A stretch of DNA of 64,000 bases, from positions 230,174 through 294,173 of the forward strand of contig NZ_CANMSK010000002.1 in assembly GCF_947500655.1 (NCBI RefSeq), written 5' to 3'. The notes beneath the pieces are model-generated. The model did not search any database, had not been told where the DNA came from, and worked only from the letters and a program-made list of their open reading frames with translations. Below, piece by piece: positions 1 to 8,602 of this stretch. Each line of letters opens with the position of its first letter. The first letter of the stretch is position 1. The position numbers and the translations under genes are program-made. This DNA is from an uncultured Psychrosphaera sp. (GTDB lineage Bacteria > Pseudomonadota > Gammaproteobacteria > Enterobacterales > Alteromonadaceae).

Positions 1-1
1 C

Positions 2-493
2 ATTGTCACACTAATCTTTATTGCTGCGCTTATGGGCTGTACTGCTGATAATAACGCTAGCAAGGTTAATGAGTCCCAAGACACTCAACCTGCACTTTGG
101 TGGGAAATGGTTCCACCAATATCCATAAATGGTGACCAATTTTATGGTAAACCATGCTCTGTGACTCAAGTGACAACTGATGAGGCGGGCGTTAAAGCCG
201 AAACTGTTATATTTACAGTGCCAAGTAGAGCTTTCACATCTTGCGCCCAGCGAGTGCCAAATAAGAATTATCTTAAGCTCGATGGTAAATATATTGTTTT
301 GCACGTTGACCGACAAACGTTTGGTGCTGGTTCATGGACAGGGGAACGTTATCGCAGCGCAGATTTTATATCTTGGGAACAATATATTGGAATAACTTGG
401 CTGGACAGTGAAGAATATGAAGCTTGGCGAAAAGTGGGATCTACGTCTTCAAAGGCCGACTCGATACAGAAAGTAGCAAAAGACTCTAACTAG
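2..493 (+). CDS. Lipoprotein of unknown function, 5' end outside window
   Basis: The frame is open from base 2, so the start codon lies upstream of the window. The first visible residues are hydrophobic (IVTLIFIAAL) and run into MGC, a lipobox (L-M-G-C), so the Cys at about base 38 is the expected lipidation site and the protein is probably membrane-anchored. An ATG at 32 lies inside the lipobox and is not the true start. The mature part (about 150 aa) contains several Trp and two further Cys but no family I recognise. It ends just before a hairpin terminator shared with the convergent dps gene. Function unknown. Confidence 0.75.
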   Translation: MVTLIFIAALMGCTADNNASKVNESQDTQPALWWEMVPPISINGDQFYGKPCSVTQVTTDEAGVKAETVIFTVPSRAFTSCAQRVPNKNYLKLDGKYIVLHVDRQTFGAGSWTGERYRSADFISWEQYIGITWLDSEEYEAWRKVGSTSSKADSIQKVAKDSN

Positions 494-520
494 CGATGCA
501 ACAATAAAATTGCGTAAATA

Positions 521-550
521 AAAACGGCCTTAGTATTCTAAGGCCGTCAC
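521..550. terminator. Bidirectional intrinsic terminator
   Basis: ACGGCCTTA (524-532) pairs with TAAGGCCGT (539-547) around a 6-base loop. It sits between two convergent genes, with an A-run on its left side that reads as a T-run for the minus-strand dps transcript. Confidence 0.8.
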
Positions 551-574
551 ATGTTAGCTATATTTTACTGCGGT

Positions 575-1048
575 TTAGCGTTTTTGTGTAGCGCGTAACA
601 TCCATGCAGTTTTTTCGTGTAAACGCATACGGTCAGATACTAAAGCGGCAGTTGATTCATCATCGGCTGCTTGAGCTACTTTTAAAACCTGACGAGCAGT
701 TTTAATTACTTGTTCATGGCCTTGAGTCAATAATGTAACCATATCAGTTGAACTTGGTACACCGTCTACCTCTTTAATTGAGCTTAATTTTGCAAACTCT
801 TTGTAAGTGCCTGGGGCTGGTACATCAAGAGTTCTAATTCTTTCTGCTATATCATCTACAGCAACAGCAAGTTCTGTGTAGTGCTCTTCAAACATTAAAT
901 GCAACTCACGAAATTGTAAGCCAGTAACATTCCAATGGAAGTTATGTGTTTGTAAATATAGAGTGTATGAGTCGGCTAAGAGTCTTTTTAACCCTTCTGA
1001 AATTTCTGCTCTGTTTTCTTTGCTTATACCAATATCTATGTCTGTCAT
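575..1048 (-). CDS. dps: Dps-family ferritin-like DNA-protection protein
   Basis: This 157-aa protein is the usual Dps length. It has the family signature near residues 33-65: HNFHWNVTG, then [11 protein letters not shown] and VDDIAERIR, which provide the His, Asp and Glu ligands of the inter-subunit ferroxidase site. Dps dodecamers oxidise and store iron using peroxide and bind DNA in stationary or stressed cells. The gene is alone on the minus strand, ends at the 521-550 terminator, and has a purine-rich RBS (AAGGAAAA) before the ATG. I saw no clear OxyR or Fur site upstream. Confidence 0.93.
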   Translation of the reverse strand: MTDIDIGISKENRAEISEGLKRLLADSYTLYLQTHNFHWNVTGLQFRELHLMFEEHYTELAVAVDDIAERIRTLDVPAPGTYKEFAKLSSIKEVDGVPSSTDMVTLLTQGHEQVIKTARQVLKVAQAADDESTAALVSDRMRLHEKTAWMLRATQKR

Positions 1049-1142
1049 TATATTTTCCTTCTTATATTTGTAGGAACGGTAACTCAGTATAGATTACATT
1101 AGGGCTATCTAATGTAAATTCAATATAAGATTGGATAATAGT

Positions 1143-1535
1143 TTAATTAAATTCTTTAAGAGCCTTCAATGCCAATTCCGCTTTTTCTGTCTGTACAAAA
1201 ATGTGGTCGTGATAATACGCCGCAATGACGTTAGCGCTAATATCGTACTCAGCTAATTTAGTGGCTACTGCTGCGGTTAAACCAACTGCGTCCAAACTTG
1301 AATGCACGGTTAATGTTATGCCACTAAAGACCGACTCAAATGCAAAGCCGTTTGCCTCGGCTTGTGCTTTAGTCACCACTAAAGTTAGACCTTCAGTTTC
1401 TCTAAACATAGCCAGAGGTGACAGGTTTTGATAATCAGCAAAACCTCCTTGCACACAGCAAAAAACGTATTGCTCTGGCATTAACTGCGGCGACATAGAT
1501 TGCAGTAATTTAACTAAGTTTGTTTCACCAACCAT
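1143..1535 (-). CDS. ACT-domain small regulatory-type protein
   Basis: The preferred start is ATG at 1535 (MVGETNLVKLL), because AAAGGAGTT lies just upstream; the longer reading to 1592 would overlap kefB. The product is 130 aa. Its N-terminal half ends in VFCCVQGG, and the C-terminal half (from about residue 60) has an ACT-like beta-alpha-beta pattern (GITLTVHSSLDAVGLTAAVATKLAEYDISANVIAAYYHDHIFV). Such stand-alone ACT proteins are thought to bind amino acids or similar small ligands; the ligand here is unknown. It starts 10 bases after kefB and so is probably the third gene of the kefG-kefB transcript. Confidence 0.8.
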   Translation of the reverse strand: MVGETNLVKLLQSMSPQLMPEQYVFCCVQGGFADYQNLSPLAMFRETEGLTLVVTKAQAEANGFAFESVFSGITLTVHSSLDAVGLTAAVATKLAEYDISANVIAAYYHDHIFVQTEKAELALKALKEFN

Positions 1536-1545
1536 GATAACTCCT

Positions 1546-3399
1546 TTATTTAAGTTTGCCTGGTTTTTCCCATGCGTGTTCGTCGGCTTCATGTGGCCAA
1601 TGAGTGTCTTGTTTCAATGTTTCTTCTAGTAGCCGTTTCGCTTCATTTGCTTTTGATATGTATTCATTTTCATCGCCGTTATAAGCCGCTAATTCCATGA
1701 CACTTTTATCATCATGTTTTTTGAATAAACGGCTCTTGCGGTAAGCAATATTACTTTGCCAGCCAAGTGCAACTAAAGCTTTAGCTCCAAGTTCGGCGCC
1801 AGAGGCCATAGTTTCTCGCTCAATATCATTGACCCCTAAACGGTGTAATTCAACAGCATGAAGCCTGTTAATAGCACGCACTAATATTTTTAAATGCGGG
1901 AAATGTTTTTGCACCATATGTACTATGTTTAAGCTGCTATCAACATCGTCAACTGCAACCACAATTGCTTTTGCTGTGTCAGCTCCTGCACTGTGTAATA
2001 ACTCAGCGCTTTCCCCTTCGCCGTAATACACTTTAAAGCCAAACTTTTTCACCATTTCAATTTGGCTAGCATCATGATCCAAAACCGTAGCACTTATATT
2101 ATTGGCTAATAATAAACGACCAACTGACTGACCAAAACGGCCAAAACCAATTACTATGATTGGGTTTTCTTCATCTATTACGTCCGCGTCTCTATGTTCT
2201 TTTTTGTGCGTAGCAAAACGTGGCGATATGTATTTTTCATTTACGATTAACATTAATGGCGTTAACAACATCGAGGTTGCAACCACTAAAGTTAATAGTC
2301 CAATTAATCCGGTTGGTAATACCCCGCTAGTACTAGCAAATGCAAATAATACAAAGGCAAATTCACCACCTTGGGCAAGTGCTACGGAGAATAACCAAGC
2401 GTCAGGTTTGGCTAATTTATTTGATTTAGCCAAGACAAATAAGACTAAAAACTTGCCTATGATCAATGCGGCGGTAAGGCCTATAACCACTAATGGCTCA
2501 GCAAATAACAGCGCAAAGTCTATACCTGCACCAACACTGATAAAAAACAAACCAAGTAATAAACCTTTGAACGGCTCAATATTACTTTCTAATTCGTGGC
2601 GGAAGTCACTGTCGGCTAAAACTACACCGGCGATAAAAGTACCTAGTGCGGGTGATAAACCAATAGCTTGCATTGCTAAGGCAACACCAATAACAAGTAA
2701 TAACGCGGAGGCGGTGAAAATTTCACGAAGTTTAGACTTAGCGATAAAGCCAAAGATTGGATTCATTAAATACTTACCGCCAAATATTATGGCAGCAATA
2801 ACACCTACAACAACCAGTCCTTGAATCCAGCCAGTTTCACCAAGATGAGTCGAGTTAGAATTAACTAATAATTCTGGCGAAGATACGGCTAATAAAGGCA
2901 AAATTGCTAACATCGGGATAACGGCGATATCTTGGAATAACAAAACAGCAAAGGCGCTTTGTCCGGCAGAGGTTTTCATCAGCCCTTTTTCTTGTAGGCT
3001 TTGTAATACAATAGCGGTGGAAGATAAAGCCAATACCATGCCTATCGCTAACGCTTGTTGCCAAATTAAACCTAAGTACATGCCAAATAGAGTTATTGCT
3101 GCAGTGCTTAATAAAACCTGTAATCCGCCAGTGCCAACGATAGGTCCGCGCATTTTCCATAACAAGCTAGGTTTTAATTCTAGCCCGACTAAGAACAACA
3201 TCATAACAACACCAAATTCAGCAAAATGCATTACGTCTGTTTGGTCGCCAACAAAACCAAGAACAAATGGACCAATTAATACACCAGCCACTAAATATCC
3301 AAGTACTGAACCTAAACCTAAACGTTTGGCGATAGGAACCGAAACAACAGCCGCACATAAGTATATAAAGGCATCAAATAACAAATTGCCATGTTCCAT
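1546..3399 (-). CDS. kefB: Glutathione-regulated K+/H+ antiporter, KefB/KefC type
   Basis: The 617-aa protein has an N-terminal CPA2 antiporter domain of about a dozen membrane segments (residues 1-385; LGSVLGYLVAGVLIGP and HFAEFGVVMMLFLVGLEL are typical). A cytoplasmic KTN/RCK domain follows, with a Rossmann motif IGFGRFGQ near residue 415. KefB/KefC proteins exchange K+ for H+ and acidify the cytoplasm during electrophile stress when glutathione adducts accumulate. The gene begins one base after the kefG stop, so the two are translationally linked, as in E. coli kefG-kefB. The choice between KefB and KefC rests on that neighbour and is not certain. Confidence 0.9.
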   Translation of the reverse strand: MEHGNLLFDAFIYLCAAVVSVPIAKRLGLGSVLGYLVAGVLIGPFVLGFVGDQTDVMHFAEFGVVMMLFLVGLELKPSLLWKMRGPIVGTGGLQVLLSTAAITLFGMYLGLIWQQALAIGMVLALSSTAIVLQSLQEKGLMKTSAGQSAFAVLLFQDIAVIPMLAILPLLAVSSPELLVNSNSTHLGETGWIQGLVVVGVIAAIIFGGKYLMNPIFGFIAKSKLREIFTASALLLVIGVALAMQAIGLSPALGTFIAGVVLADSDFRHELESNIEPFKGLLLGLFFISVGAGIDFALLFAEPLVVIGLTAALIIGKFLVLFVLAKSNKLAKPDAWLFSVALAQGGEFAFVLFAFASTSGVLPTGLIGLLTLVVATSMLLTPLMLIVNEKYISPRFATHKKEHRDADVIDEENPIIVIGFGRFGQSVGRLLLANNISATVLDHDASQIEMVKKFGFKVYYGEGESAELLHSAGADTAKAIVVAVDDVDSSLNIVHMVQKHFPHLKILVRAINRLHAVELHRLGVNDIERETMASGAELGAKALVALGWQSNIAYRKSRLFKKHDDKSVMELAAYNGDENEYISKANEAKRLLEETLKQDTHWPHEADEHAWEKPGKLK

Positions 3400-3400
3400 G

Positions 3401-3997
3401 TTACTGCTCCCAGCGTTGGTTTAAGGTGTCTAAGTGGTTTACCGTATTACTGTCAAAATCATCTTGTTGTAACTCGGTAACAAAAGATTGATATTGCTCG
3501 CATAACTCTTTGAGTCTCTCTGGCGATTTACCTAAATTCCTAGCGCCATGAGCAACTAAAGGAGGCAGAAACTCCATTCCACACAAGTGCGCAGTTTGAT
3601 CAAATGGGGTTAATAATTCTCGGATGGTGAAACGATTATGGCCTTCAGTTGAATAAGCATTTTTACTACCACCTGTAGTGAGAACGGTTAACCATTGTTT
3701 ACCTTTTAATGCTTCACCTTTTGGACCGTAGGCATAATTAAATTGTAAAACGAGATCTAGCCATTCTTTAAGAATAGCTGGGGCGCTGTACCAATAGAAC
3801 GGATGTTGAAATATCACTACATCGGCATTTGTTAGCATTTCTTGCTCGTCGTCGATATCAATAACACCGTCAGGATAAATGGAATACAAATCGTGAATCG
3901 TTACTTTGTCATTCTTGTTAACGGCATTTAATAAGGCTTGGTTTATTTGGGAGTTTGCCAAATTGGGATGTGCCAAAATGATAAGGACGTTTCTCAT
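3401..3997 (-). CDS. kefG: KefF/KefG-type quinone oxidoreductase, ancillary subunit of the K+ efflux system
   Basis: The 198-aa flavodoxin-fold protein starts ILIILAHPN..SQINQALL and has the QHPFYWYSAPAILKEWLD and YGPKGEALKGK segments of the NAD(P)H quinone reductase/KefF family. In E. coli KefF and KefG bind the antiporter and are needed for full activity, besides reducing quinones. It is the first gene of the operon, with a good RBS (AGGATTAAT) before the ATG. Its last codons (TGGGAGCAG) double as the RBS of kefB. The symbol follows operon order rather than a distinguishing residue. Confidence 0.87.
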   Translation of the reverse strand: MRNVLIILAHPNLANSQINQALLNAVNKNDKVTIHDLYSIYPDGVIDIDDEQEMLTNADVVIFQHPFYWYSAPAILKEWLDLVLQFNYAYGPKGEALKGKQWLTVLTTGGSKNAYSTEGHNRFTIRELLTPFDQTAHLCGMEFLPPLVAHGARNLGKSPERLKELCEQYQSFVTELQQDDFDSNTVNHLDTLNQRWEQ

Positions 3998-4116
3998 TAT
4001 TAATCCTGTAAGAGTAAATTAATCAGCATAGGCATTAAGTGTACTCAGCATTCACCAAGAAAAGAACAAGAAAAAACCAATAATGACCATTGAGTTGTAT
4101 TTGGGGCAAAATAGAC

Positions 4117-4154
4117 TGCGCTTTATTAGTGCGGTTTTGGATCATTGTTGTGCA
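4117..4154 (+). promoter_or_regulatory. Tandem NtrC-like enhancer sites upstream of the nitrate transporter
   Basis: TGCGCTTTATTAGTGCG (4117-4133) matches the NtrC consensus TGCACY-N4-TGGTGCA at nearly all defined positions. TGGATCATTGTTGTGCA (4138-4154) matches well in its right half. Their centres are 21 bases apart, two helical turns, on the same DNA face. They lie about 100-130 bases before the expected start of transcription, a usual place for NtrC enhancers. The matches are read by eye and not scored. Confidence 0.65.
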
Positions 4155-4228
4155 TAATAAGTAAATAACTGACTAATTGATGATGTATTTATAACTTAAC
4201 TATATGTTATATATCTACTTTATACATA

Positions 4229-4244
4229 TGGCATTAAAGGTGCA
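4229..4244 (+). promoter_or_regulatory. Sigma-54-like promoter of the nitrate transporter operon
   Basis: TGGCATTAAAGGTGCA has GG and GC separated by exactly 10 bases and resembles TGGCAC-N5-TTGCA; the only weak point is G for T at the first base of the -12 element. Transcription would begin near 4255, immediately before the leader hairpins, which fits an attenuated nas operon. Confidence 0.65.
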
Positions 4245-4255
4245 GTTTCTAGTAA

Positions 4256-4304
4256 ATTAAACCTCTGAGTTTATGTTTAAAGTTGAAAGTACGGCAAAGA
4301 AGCC
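4256..4304 (+). promoter_or_regulatory. Candidate ANTAR (NasT-responsive) leader hairpins
   Basis: Two short adjacent stem-loops with six-base loops can be drawn: TTT-AAAGTT-GAA (4276-4287, extendable to 4272-4291 with one mismatch) and GGC-AAAGAA-GCC (4293-4304). Both loops have A at position 1 and G at position 4, the bases conserved in RNA targets of ANTAR antiterminators. The 3' arm of the second overlaps the 5' arm of the terminator, so forming it would prevent termination. The stems are short, and an alternative hairpin TAAAC-CTCTGA-GTTTA (4258-4273) competes. NasT at 18415-19035 is the obvious ligand. Confidence 0.55.
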
Positions 4305-4346
4305 ACCAAGAAGAAGTGAATCACTTTGTCTTGGTGGCTTTTTTTT
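4300..4346 (+). terminator. Leader attenuator terminator before the nitrate transporter
   Basis: AAGCCACCAAG (4300-4310) pairs with CTTGGTGGCTT (4330-4340), 11 bp, with a smaller internal stem AAGTG/CACTT, and a run of eight T follows. No gene precedes it on the plus strand (kefG is divergent), and it ends 41 bases before the transporter ATG. It therefore reads as a conditional terminator in the transporter's own leader. Confidence 0.88.
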
Positions 4347-4387
4347 ATGTCTAAAAAAATAATACTAACAGTGAGACGAGAAATTCC

Positions 4388-5878
4388 ATGACGACAAATG
4401 CAACTCCAGAAAAATTCAATCTGTTTTCCTTTCAAGGGAAAATGAAAATATTACATTTAAGCTGGATTGCTTTTTTTATCACCTTTATGGTGTGGTTTAA
4501 CTTTGCCCCAATGTTAATGGCAGTTAAAGAATCGTTAGGATTAACCACCGCCGAAGTCAAAACGCTTCTTATTTTAAACGTTGCTTTTACCATTCCCGCC
4601 CGAGTCATTGTTGGTATGTTGACTGACAAGTACGGGCCAAGATTAATTTACACTGGCTTATTAGCGATCTGTTCCATTCCTTGTTTTGCTTTTGCTATGG
4701 CCGATACATTTACTCAAGCTGCGATTGCTCGTTTTGCTTTAGGTCTTATTGGTGCCGGGTTTGTTGTTGGTATTCGTCTTGTTTCTGAATGGTTCCCGCA
4801 TAATGAATTAGGTACTGCAGAAGGGATATATGGCGGTTGGGGTAACTTTGGTTCGGCCGCTGCAGCATTCACATTACCTACAGTAGCTGCAATTTGTGCA
4901 GGTGTATTTGGTGGTGAAGAAGGTTGGCGTTGGGCTATGGGACTTACTGGTTTAGTCAGTTTACTGTATTCATTTGTGTTTTATAAAAATGTGTCTGACA
5001 CTCCAAAAGGTTCTACTTATTATCGTCCTAAAAAAGCAGGCGCGATGGAAGTAACTTCTAAAGGTGATTTCTGGTTATTGTTAGTGATGAAAATACCTAT
5101 GTACGGCGCACTTGCTTTATTAACTTGGAAGTTGTCGCCAGCTGGAATAAGCATGTTTAGCGAATTTGTCGTGAATACTATTTATGTTGGTTTGGCAGCG
5201 TTATATTTGTTTGATAGTTACCATGTGTGGCAAGTGAATAAAAATATATTTGTTGAGCCAGTGGCTGAAATTCACAAGTACAGTTTCAAACAAGTTGCGG
5301 TATTAAATATTCTATATTTTGCGACCTTTGGTTCTGAATTAGCGGTTATTTCAATGTTACCTTTATTCTTCTCTGAGACCTTTGAATTAACACCTGTAGT
5401 TGCTGGAATGGTTGCTTCGGCATACGCCTTTATGAATTTAATGTCTCGTCCTGGTGGCGGTTGGTTATCTGACCGTTATGGTCGTAAGCCAGTGTTACTT
5501 ATTTTAACTGCAGGCTTGGCCATTGGTTATTTTGTAATGGGACAAGTGGATAGTTCATGGGCTGTATGGTTAGCAGTTGTTGCAGCTATGGCGTGTTCGT
5601 TCTTTGTGCAAGCTGGCGAAGGTGCTGTATTTGCGGCCGTACCATTAATCAAACGTCGTATGACAGGGCAAATTGCAGGTATGACAGGTGCATACGGAAA
5701 CGTAGGTGCAGTTGTGTATTTAACTGTGTTGTCTTTGGTTGATTACAGTACGTTCTTCTTAGTGATTGCTGCAACGGCTGTGGTTGGTTTTATTGCATTG
5801 TTAATGATGAAAGAGCCGGAAGGTCACATTGCTGAAGTACAAGAAGATGGTACAGTAGAGCTAATATCAGTTAGTTAA
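4388..5878 (+). CDS. narK: Nitrate/nitrite transporter, NarK/NasA-type MFS (NNP family)
   Basis: The 496-aa inner-membrane protein is an MFS permease of the nitrate/nitrite porter family. It has the paired glycine-rich nitrate signatures, SEWFPHNELGTAEGIYGGWG (about residues 137-156) and GAVFAAVPLIKRRMTGQIAGM, and MFS loop motifs DKYGPR and DRYGRK. Compared with minimal family members it has extra sequence between the two halves (about residues 225-295). The RBS GAGACGAG precedes the ATG. It is the first gene of an operon with the phosphatase/kinase gene 52 bases on, and the leader predicts control by NtrC and NasT. The substrate is inferred from family and context. Confidence 0.9.
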   Translation: MTTNATPEKFNLFSFQGKMKILHLSWIAFFITFMVWFNFAPMLMAVKESLGLTTAEVKTLLILNVAFTIPARVIVGMLTDKYGPRLIYTGLLAICSIPCFAFAMADTFTQAAIARFALGLIGAGFVVGIRLVSEWFPHNELGTAEGIYGGWGNFGSAAAAFTLPTVAAICAGVFGGEEGWRWAMGLTGLVSLLYSFVFYKNVSDTPKGSTYYRPKKAGAMEVTSKGDFWLLLVMKIPMYGALALLTWKLSPAGISMFSEFVVNTIYVGLAALYLFDSYHVWQVNKNIFVEPVAEIHKYSFKQVAVLNILYFATFGSELAVISMLPLFFSETFELTPVVAGMVASAYAFMNLMSRPGGGWLSDRYGRKPVLLILTAGLAIGYFVMGQVDSSWAVWLAVVAAMACSFFVQAGEGAVFAAVPLIKRRMTGQIAGMTGAYGNVGAVVYLTVLSLVDYSTFFLVIAATAVVGFIALLMMKEPEGHIAEVQEDGTVELISVS

Positions 5879-5930
5879 TTTAATATATTAACTTGCAAGC
5901 CTATTTGGATAAACAACTGAGTAAATACCT

Positions 5931-7733
5931 TTGTCTGATTTAATAGCCACAAAACAGAGTCTTAAAAAAGGCTCTGTTGATTCTGAAAATACATCTACAA
6001 AAATGTTAGATGTTTTGTTTGGAGGCTTTTCTGACAAAGGGGTTAAGGTTGAAAACCAAGATGCGTTTGCCGCACAACAAGCTAAAGGTTCTGCTCGGGA
6101 ATTAAAAGGTAGTGTTGTTTGTATTGCCGATGGTGCAAGTTGTAGTGACAATGCACAGCAAGCAAGTCAAACCAGTGTTACTACCTTTATTCGTGACTAT
6201 TTCAGTACTCCTGAATCTTGGTCGACTAAAGATTCGGTCGCGCGTGTTTTATCCTCGTTAAACTCCTGGTTATTCCATCACGGTCAGCAAGCGAGCTGTC
6301 GTCAAAATCAATTAGTCACAACCTTTAGTGCGGTCATTTTTAAGTCTAATACTGCGTACTTATGTCATGCTGGAGACAGTCGAGTTTACTTATATCGTCA
6401 AGGTAAAGTAGAACAGCTGACTAAAGATCACAGTTATTTCCAAAATGAACATAGCAGCGTATTAACCCGTGCATTGGGTATGGATAGCCACTTAGAAGTG
6501 GATTTTATTCAGCGAGATTTACAACTAAATGACCGATTTGTACTAACCACCGATGGCGTACACGACTGCTTAACCAACAAACAACTTGAAGCACATCTAT
6601 CAAACAAAGAACTGAGTTTAGAAAAGATAGCTACGGAAATCTGTTTAACCGCTGAACAGGCTGGCAGTAAAGATAACTTGAGCTGCATAATTGCAGAGGT
6701 TGTCAATTTACCTAATAAAGACATCGATGAGGTTCATCAACAACTTACTGCATTAAAAATTCCGCCTGTGATGAAACCCGGCGTAACTATAGATAATTAT
6801 TTAATTGAAAAAGTAATTCACAGCGGCGCTCGTAGTCATGTTTATGTTGCTAAAGATAAAAATACTGAGCAAAAAGTAGTGTTAAAAGCACCGTCCGATA
6901 ACTTTGCCGAAGACTTAAATTACCTTGAAGGCTTTGTCCGTGAGCAGTGGGTTGGCAGTCGTATAAATCATAAATCTATAATGAAAATTTACCCTAGGGT
7001 AAAAGAAAATGGTCAAGCTACAAGTCCATTTTTGTACCATGTTTGTGAATATGTTGAAGGTATAACGTTACGACAATGGATGTATGATAATCCAAATCCT
7101 AGCTTAAGCTTGGTGCGTGACGTTACGGCAAAAATCATTGCGGGACTGCGAGTATTCCAACGTCAAAGTATGGTGCATAGAGATTTAAAACCTGAAAATA
7201 TCATGATTGAGAATGACGGTAATATTAAACTTATCGACTTTGGTACTGTGCAGGTAAGTGGCTTAGCTGAGATAAGCTCCCCTTTAATTGAAGATACATT
7301 AGCGGGTGCCGTTGGTTATATCGCACCGGAATATTTGTTGGGACAGCAAGGCGTTCATCGTTCGGATATATTCTCATTGGGCGTCATTGTTTACGAAATG
7401 CTAACTGGAGAATTACCGTTTAAAACGCCTTTGGTGCAACATCAACAAGTAACCAATTTTGACCAATGGCAATATCGCTTTGCTAAACAAATAAGAAAAG
7501 ACATTCCTGTATGGTTAGATTTAGCCTTACAAAAAGCCACTCAACCAAATATATCTAGCCGCTATTTAGCTTTGTCTGAATTTTTAAAAGACTTAACAAC
7601 TCCAAATAGGATGATGGTAAACAAAATAGAGTCAGCGCCGTTACTTGAAAGAAACCCTGTTGGTTTTTGGAAGATGTTAAGCACGTTGCTCGCTTTTTTA
7701 TTAATTATTCAAACGTATTTATTTTACCGTTAA
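5931..7733 (+). CDS. Fused PP2C-type protein phosphatase and Ser/Thr protein kinase, membrane-anchored
   Basis: The N-terminal PP2C domain (about residues 25-235) has GFSDKGVKVENQD, CIADGAS, CHAGDSRVYLYR and LTTDGVHD, the metal-binding aspartate motifs. The kinase domain (about 260-565) has an altered glycine loop (HSGARSHVYVAKD), VVLKAP with the lysine, HRDLKPENIM and DFGTVQ, so it looks catalytically intact. One membrane segment lies at the C-terminus. The TTG start at 5931 is the longest reading; ATG at 6003 (MLDVLFGG) is possible. The same fusion follows the nitrate transporter in other gammaproteobacteria such as Pseudomonas, usually before nirBD; its phosphorylation targets are unknown. 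A role in nitrogen assimilation is inference from linkage. Confidence 0.9.
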   Translation: MSDLIATKQSLKKGSVDSENTSTKMLDVLFGGFSDKGVKVENQDAFAAQQAKGSARELKGSVVCIADGASCSDNAQQASQTSVTTFIRDYFSTPESWSTKDSVARVLSSLNSWLFHHGQQASCRQNQLVTTFSAVIFKSNTAYLCHAGDSRVYLYRQGKVEQLTKDHSYFQNEHSSVLTRALGMDSHLEVDFIQRDLQLNDRFVLTTDGVHDCLTNKQLEAHLSNKELSLEKIATEICLTAEQAGSKDNLSCIIAEVVNLPNKDIDEVHQQLTALKIPPVMKPGVTIDNYLIEKVIHSGARSHVYVAKDKNTEQKVVLKAPSDNFAEDLNYLEGFVREQWVGSRINHKSIMKIYPRVKENGQATSPFLYHVCEYVEGITLRQWMYDNPNPSLSLVRDVTAKIIAGLRVFQRQSMVHRDLKPENIMIENDGNIKLIDFGTVQVSGLAEISSPLIEDTLAGAVGYIAPEYLLGQQGVHRSDIFSLGVIVYEMLTGELPFKTPLVQHQQVTNFDQWQYRFAKQIRKDIPVWLDLALQKATQPNISSRYLALSEFLKDLTTPNRMMVNKIESAPLLERNPVGFWKMLSTLLAFLLIIQTYLFYR

Positions 7734-8074
7734 TGATGATGGATTTTAATTTACATTTAATTAAATGACCGACACTCATAAATGGTGTTGTTAAATGACC
7801 CTAGTTCATCCATTGTTTTAGACTCATTAGTTTAATGATGTTTTTCATGTCAGACTTTGTTATTTATTGTCACTAGCAAGTGAAAGTATTGATAATAGTG
7901 CTGCTATTTACGTTGAAAATATCTATCTGATAATGACATTAAGAAATAAAGAGCTCTTAATATAAATTTTTCATACCAATTGGTATAAATAGTTTGGCAA
8001 GACCTCTTTACTTCGTTAGTCTAGGCTGATGCAGGTAACTATTAATTTTGGCTTAAATCGGAGTAAGTACTCAT
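7734..8074. other. Intergenic gap with a 14-bp perfect palindrome
   Basis: This 341-base AT-rich gap holds no ORF I can support. ATACCAATTGGTAT at 7973-7986 is a perfect palindrome, possibly an operator for a dimeric regulator or a dispersed repeat; ATTGGTATAA recurs near 43905. A purine-rich RBS (GGAGTAAG) precedes the gene at 8075. Confidence 0.5.
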
Positions 8075-8485
8075 ATGAAAAATACTATTAGCGGAAGTTG
8101 TTTATGTGGACAAGTTGTTAGTAAAGTAACTGGACCATTTAAAAGGTTTTACCAATGTCATTGTGACCGTTGTCAGAAAAAAACAGGCTCTGCATTTGCA
8201 TCATTAATCTTTACCGACCCAGATAAAATAGAATGGGTGTCAGGGCAAGAGTTAGTAAAACGTTATGATTTACCCGATGCGATACGTTTTTGTAATACCT
8301 TTTGTACAACTTGTGGTTCACAAGTTCCTTATTTAAGTCGAGATGGCTCTACATTGGCTATTCCAGCTGGTTACTTAGATGAAGATCCCAAAATACGCCC
8401 ATCAGCTAATATTTTCTTTAAAGAAAAAGCCTGTTGGTTGGAAGAAGGACAAGTTGCGAATAAATACGACCGATATCCTGATTAA
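8075..8485 (+). CDS. GFA-family (CENP-V/Gfa-like) zinc protein
   Basis: The 136-aa protein has the cysteine set of the glutathione-dependent formaldehyde-activating enzyme fold: GSCLCGQV near residue 8, CHCDRCQKKTGSAFAS near residue 29, and CNTFCTTCGSQVP near residue 73. These ligands bind zinc. Members of this large family mostly have no known reaction, and the name does not prove formaldehyde activity; the true formaldehyde genes of this window are 28 kb away (36465-38539). The gene is monocistronic, with RBS GGAG ten bases before the ATG. Confidence 0.85.
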   Translation: MKNTISGSCLCGQVVSKVTGPFKRFYQCHCDRCQKKTGSAFASLIFTDPDKIEWVSGQELVKRYDLPDAIRFCNTFCTTCGSQVPYLSRDGSTLAIPAGYLDEDPKIRPSANIFFKEKACWLEEGQVANKYDRYPD

Positions 8486-8602
8486 TCAACAGAACGGATA
8501 CCAAAGCTAGCAGCTGAGTAAATGAATTACTCGTGTTCATATTATCAGACTAATTGACCGTTAAAGAATTAACTCAATTAGTCACAATATTTTAAGTTAA
8601 TT

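Noticed and set aside
2156..2824. 222-aa plus-strand ORF opposite kefB
   Set aside because: It is a shadow of the antiporter gene on the other strand, with low-complexity Ser/Asn/Ala composition and no RBS.
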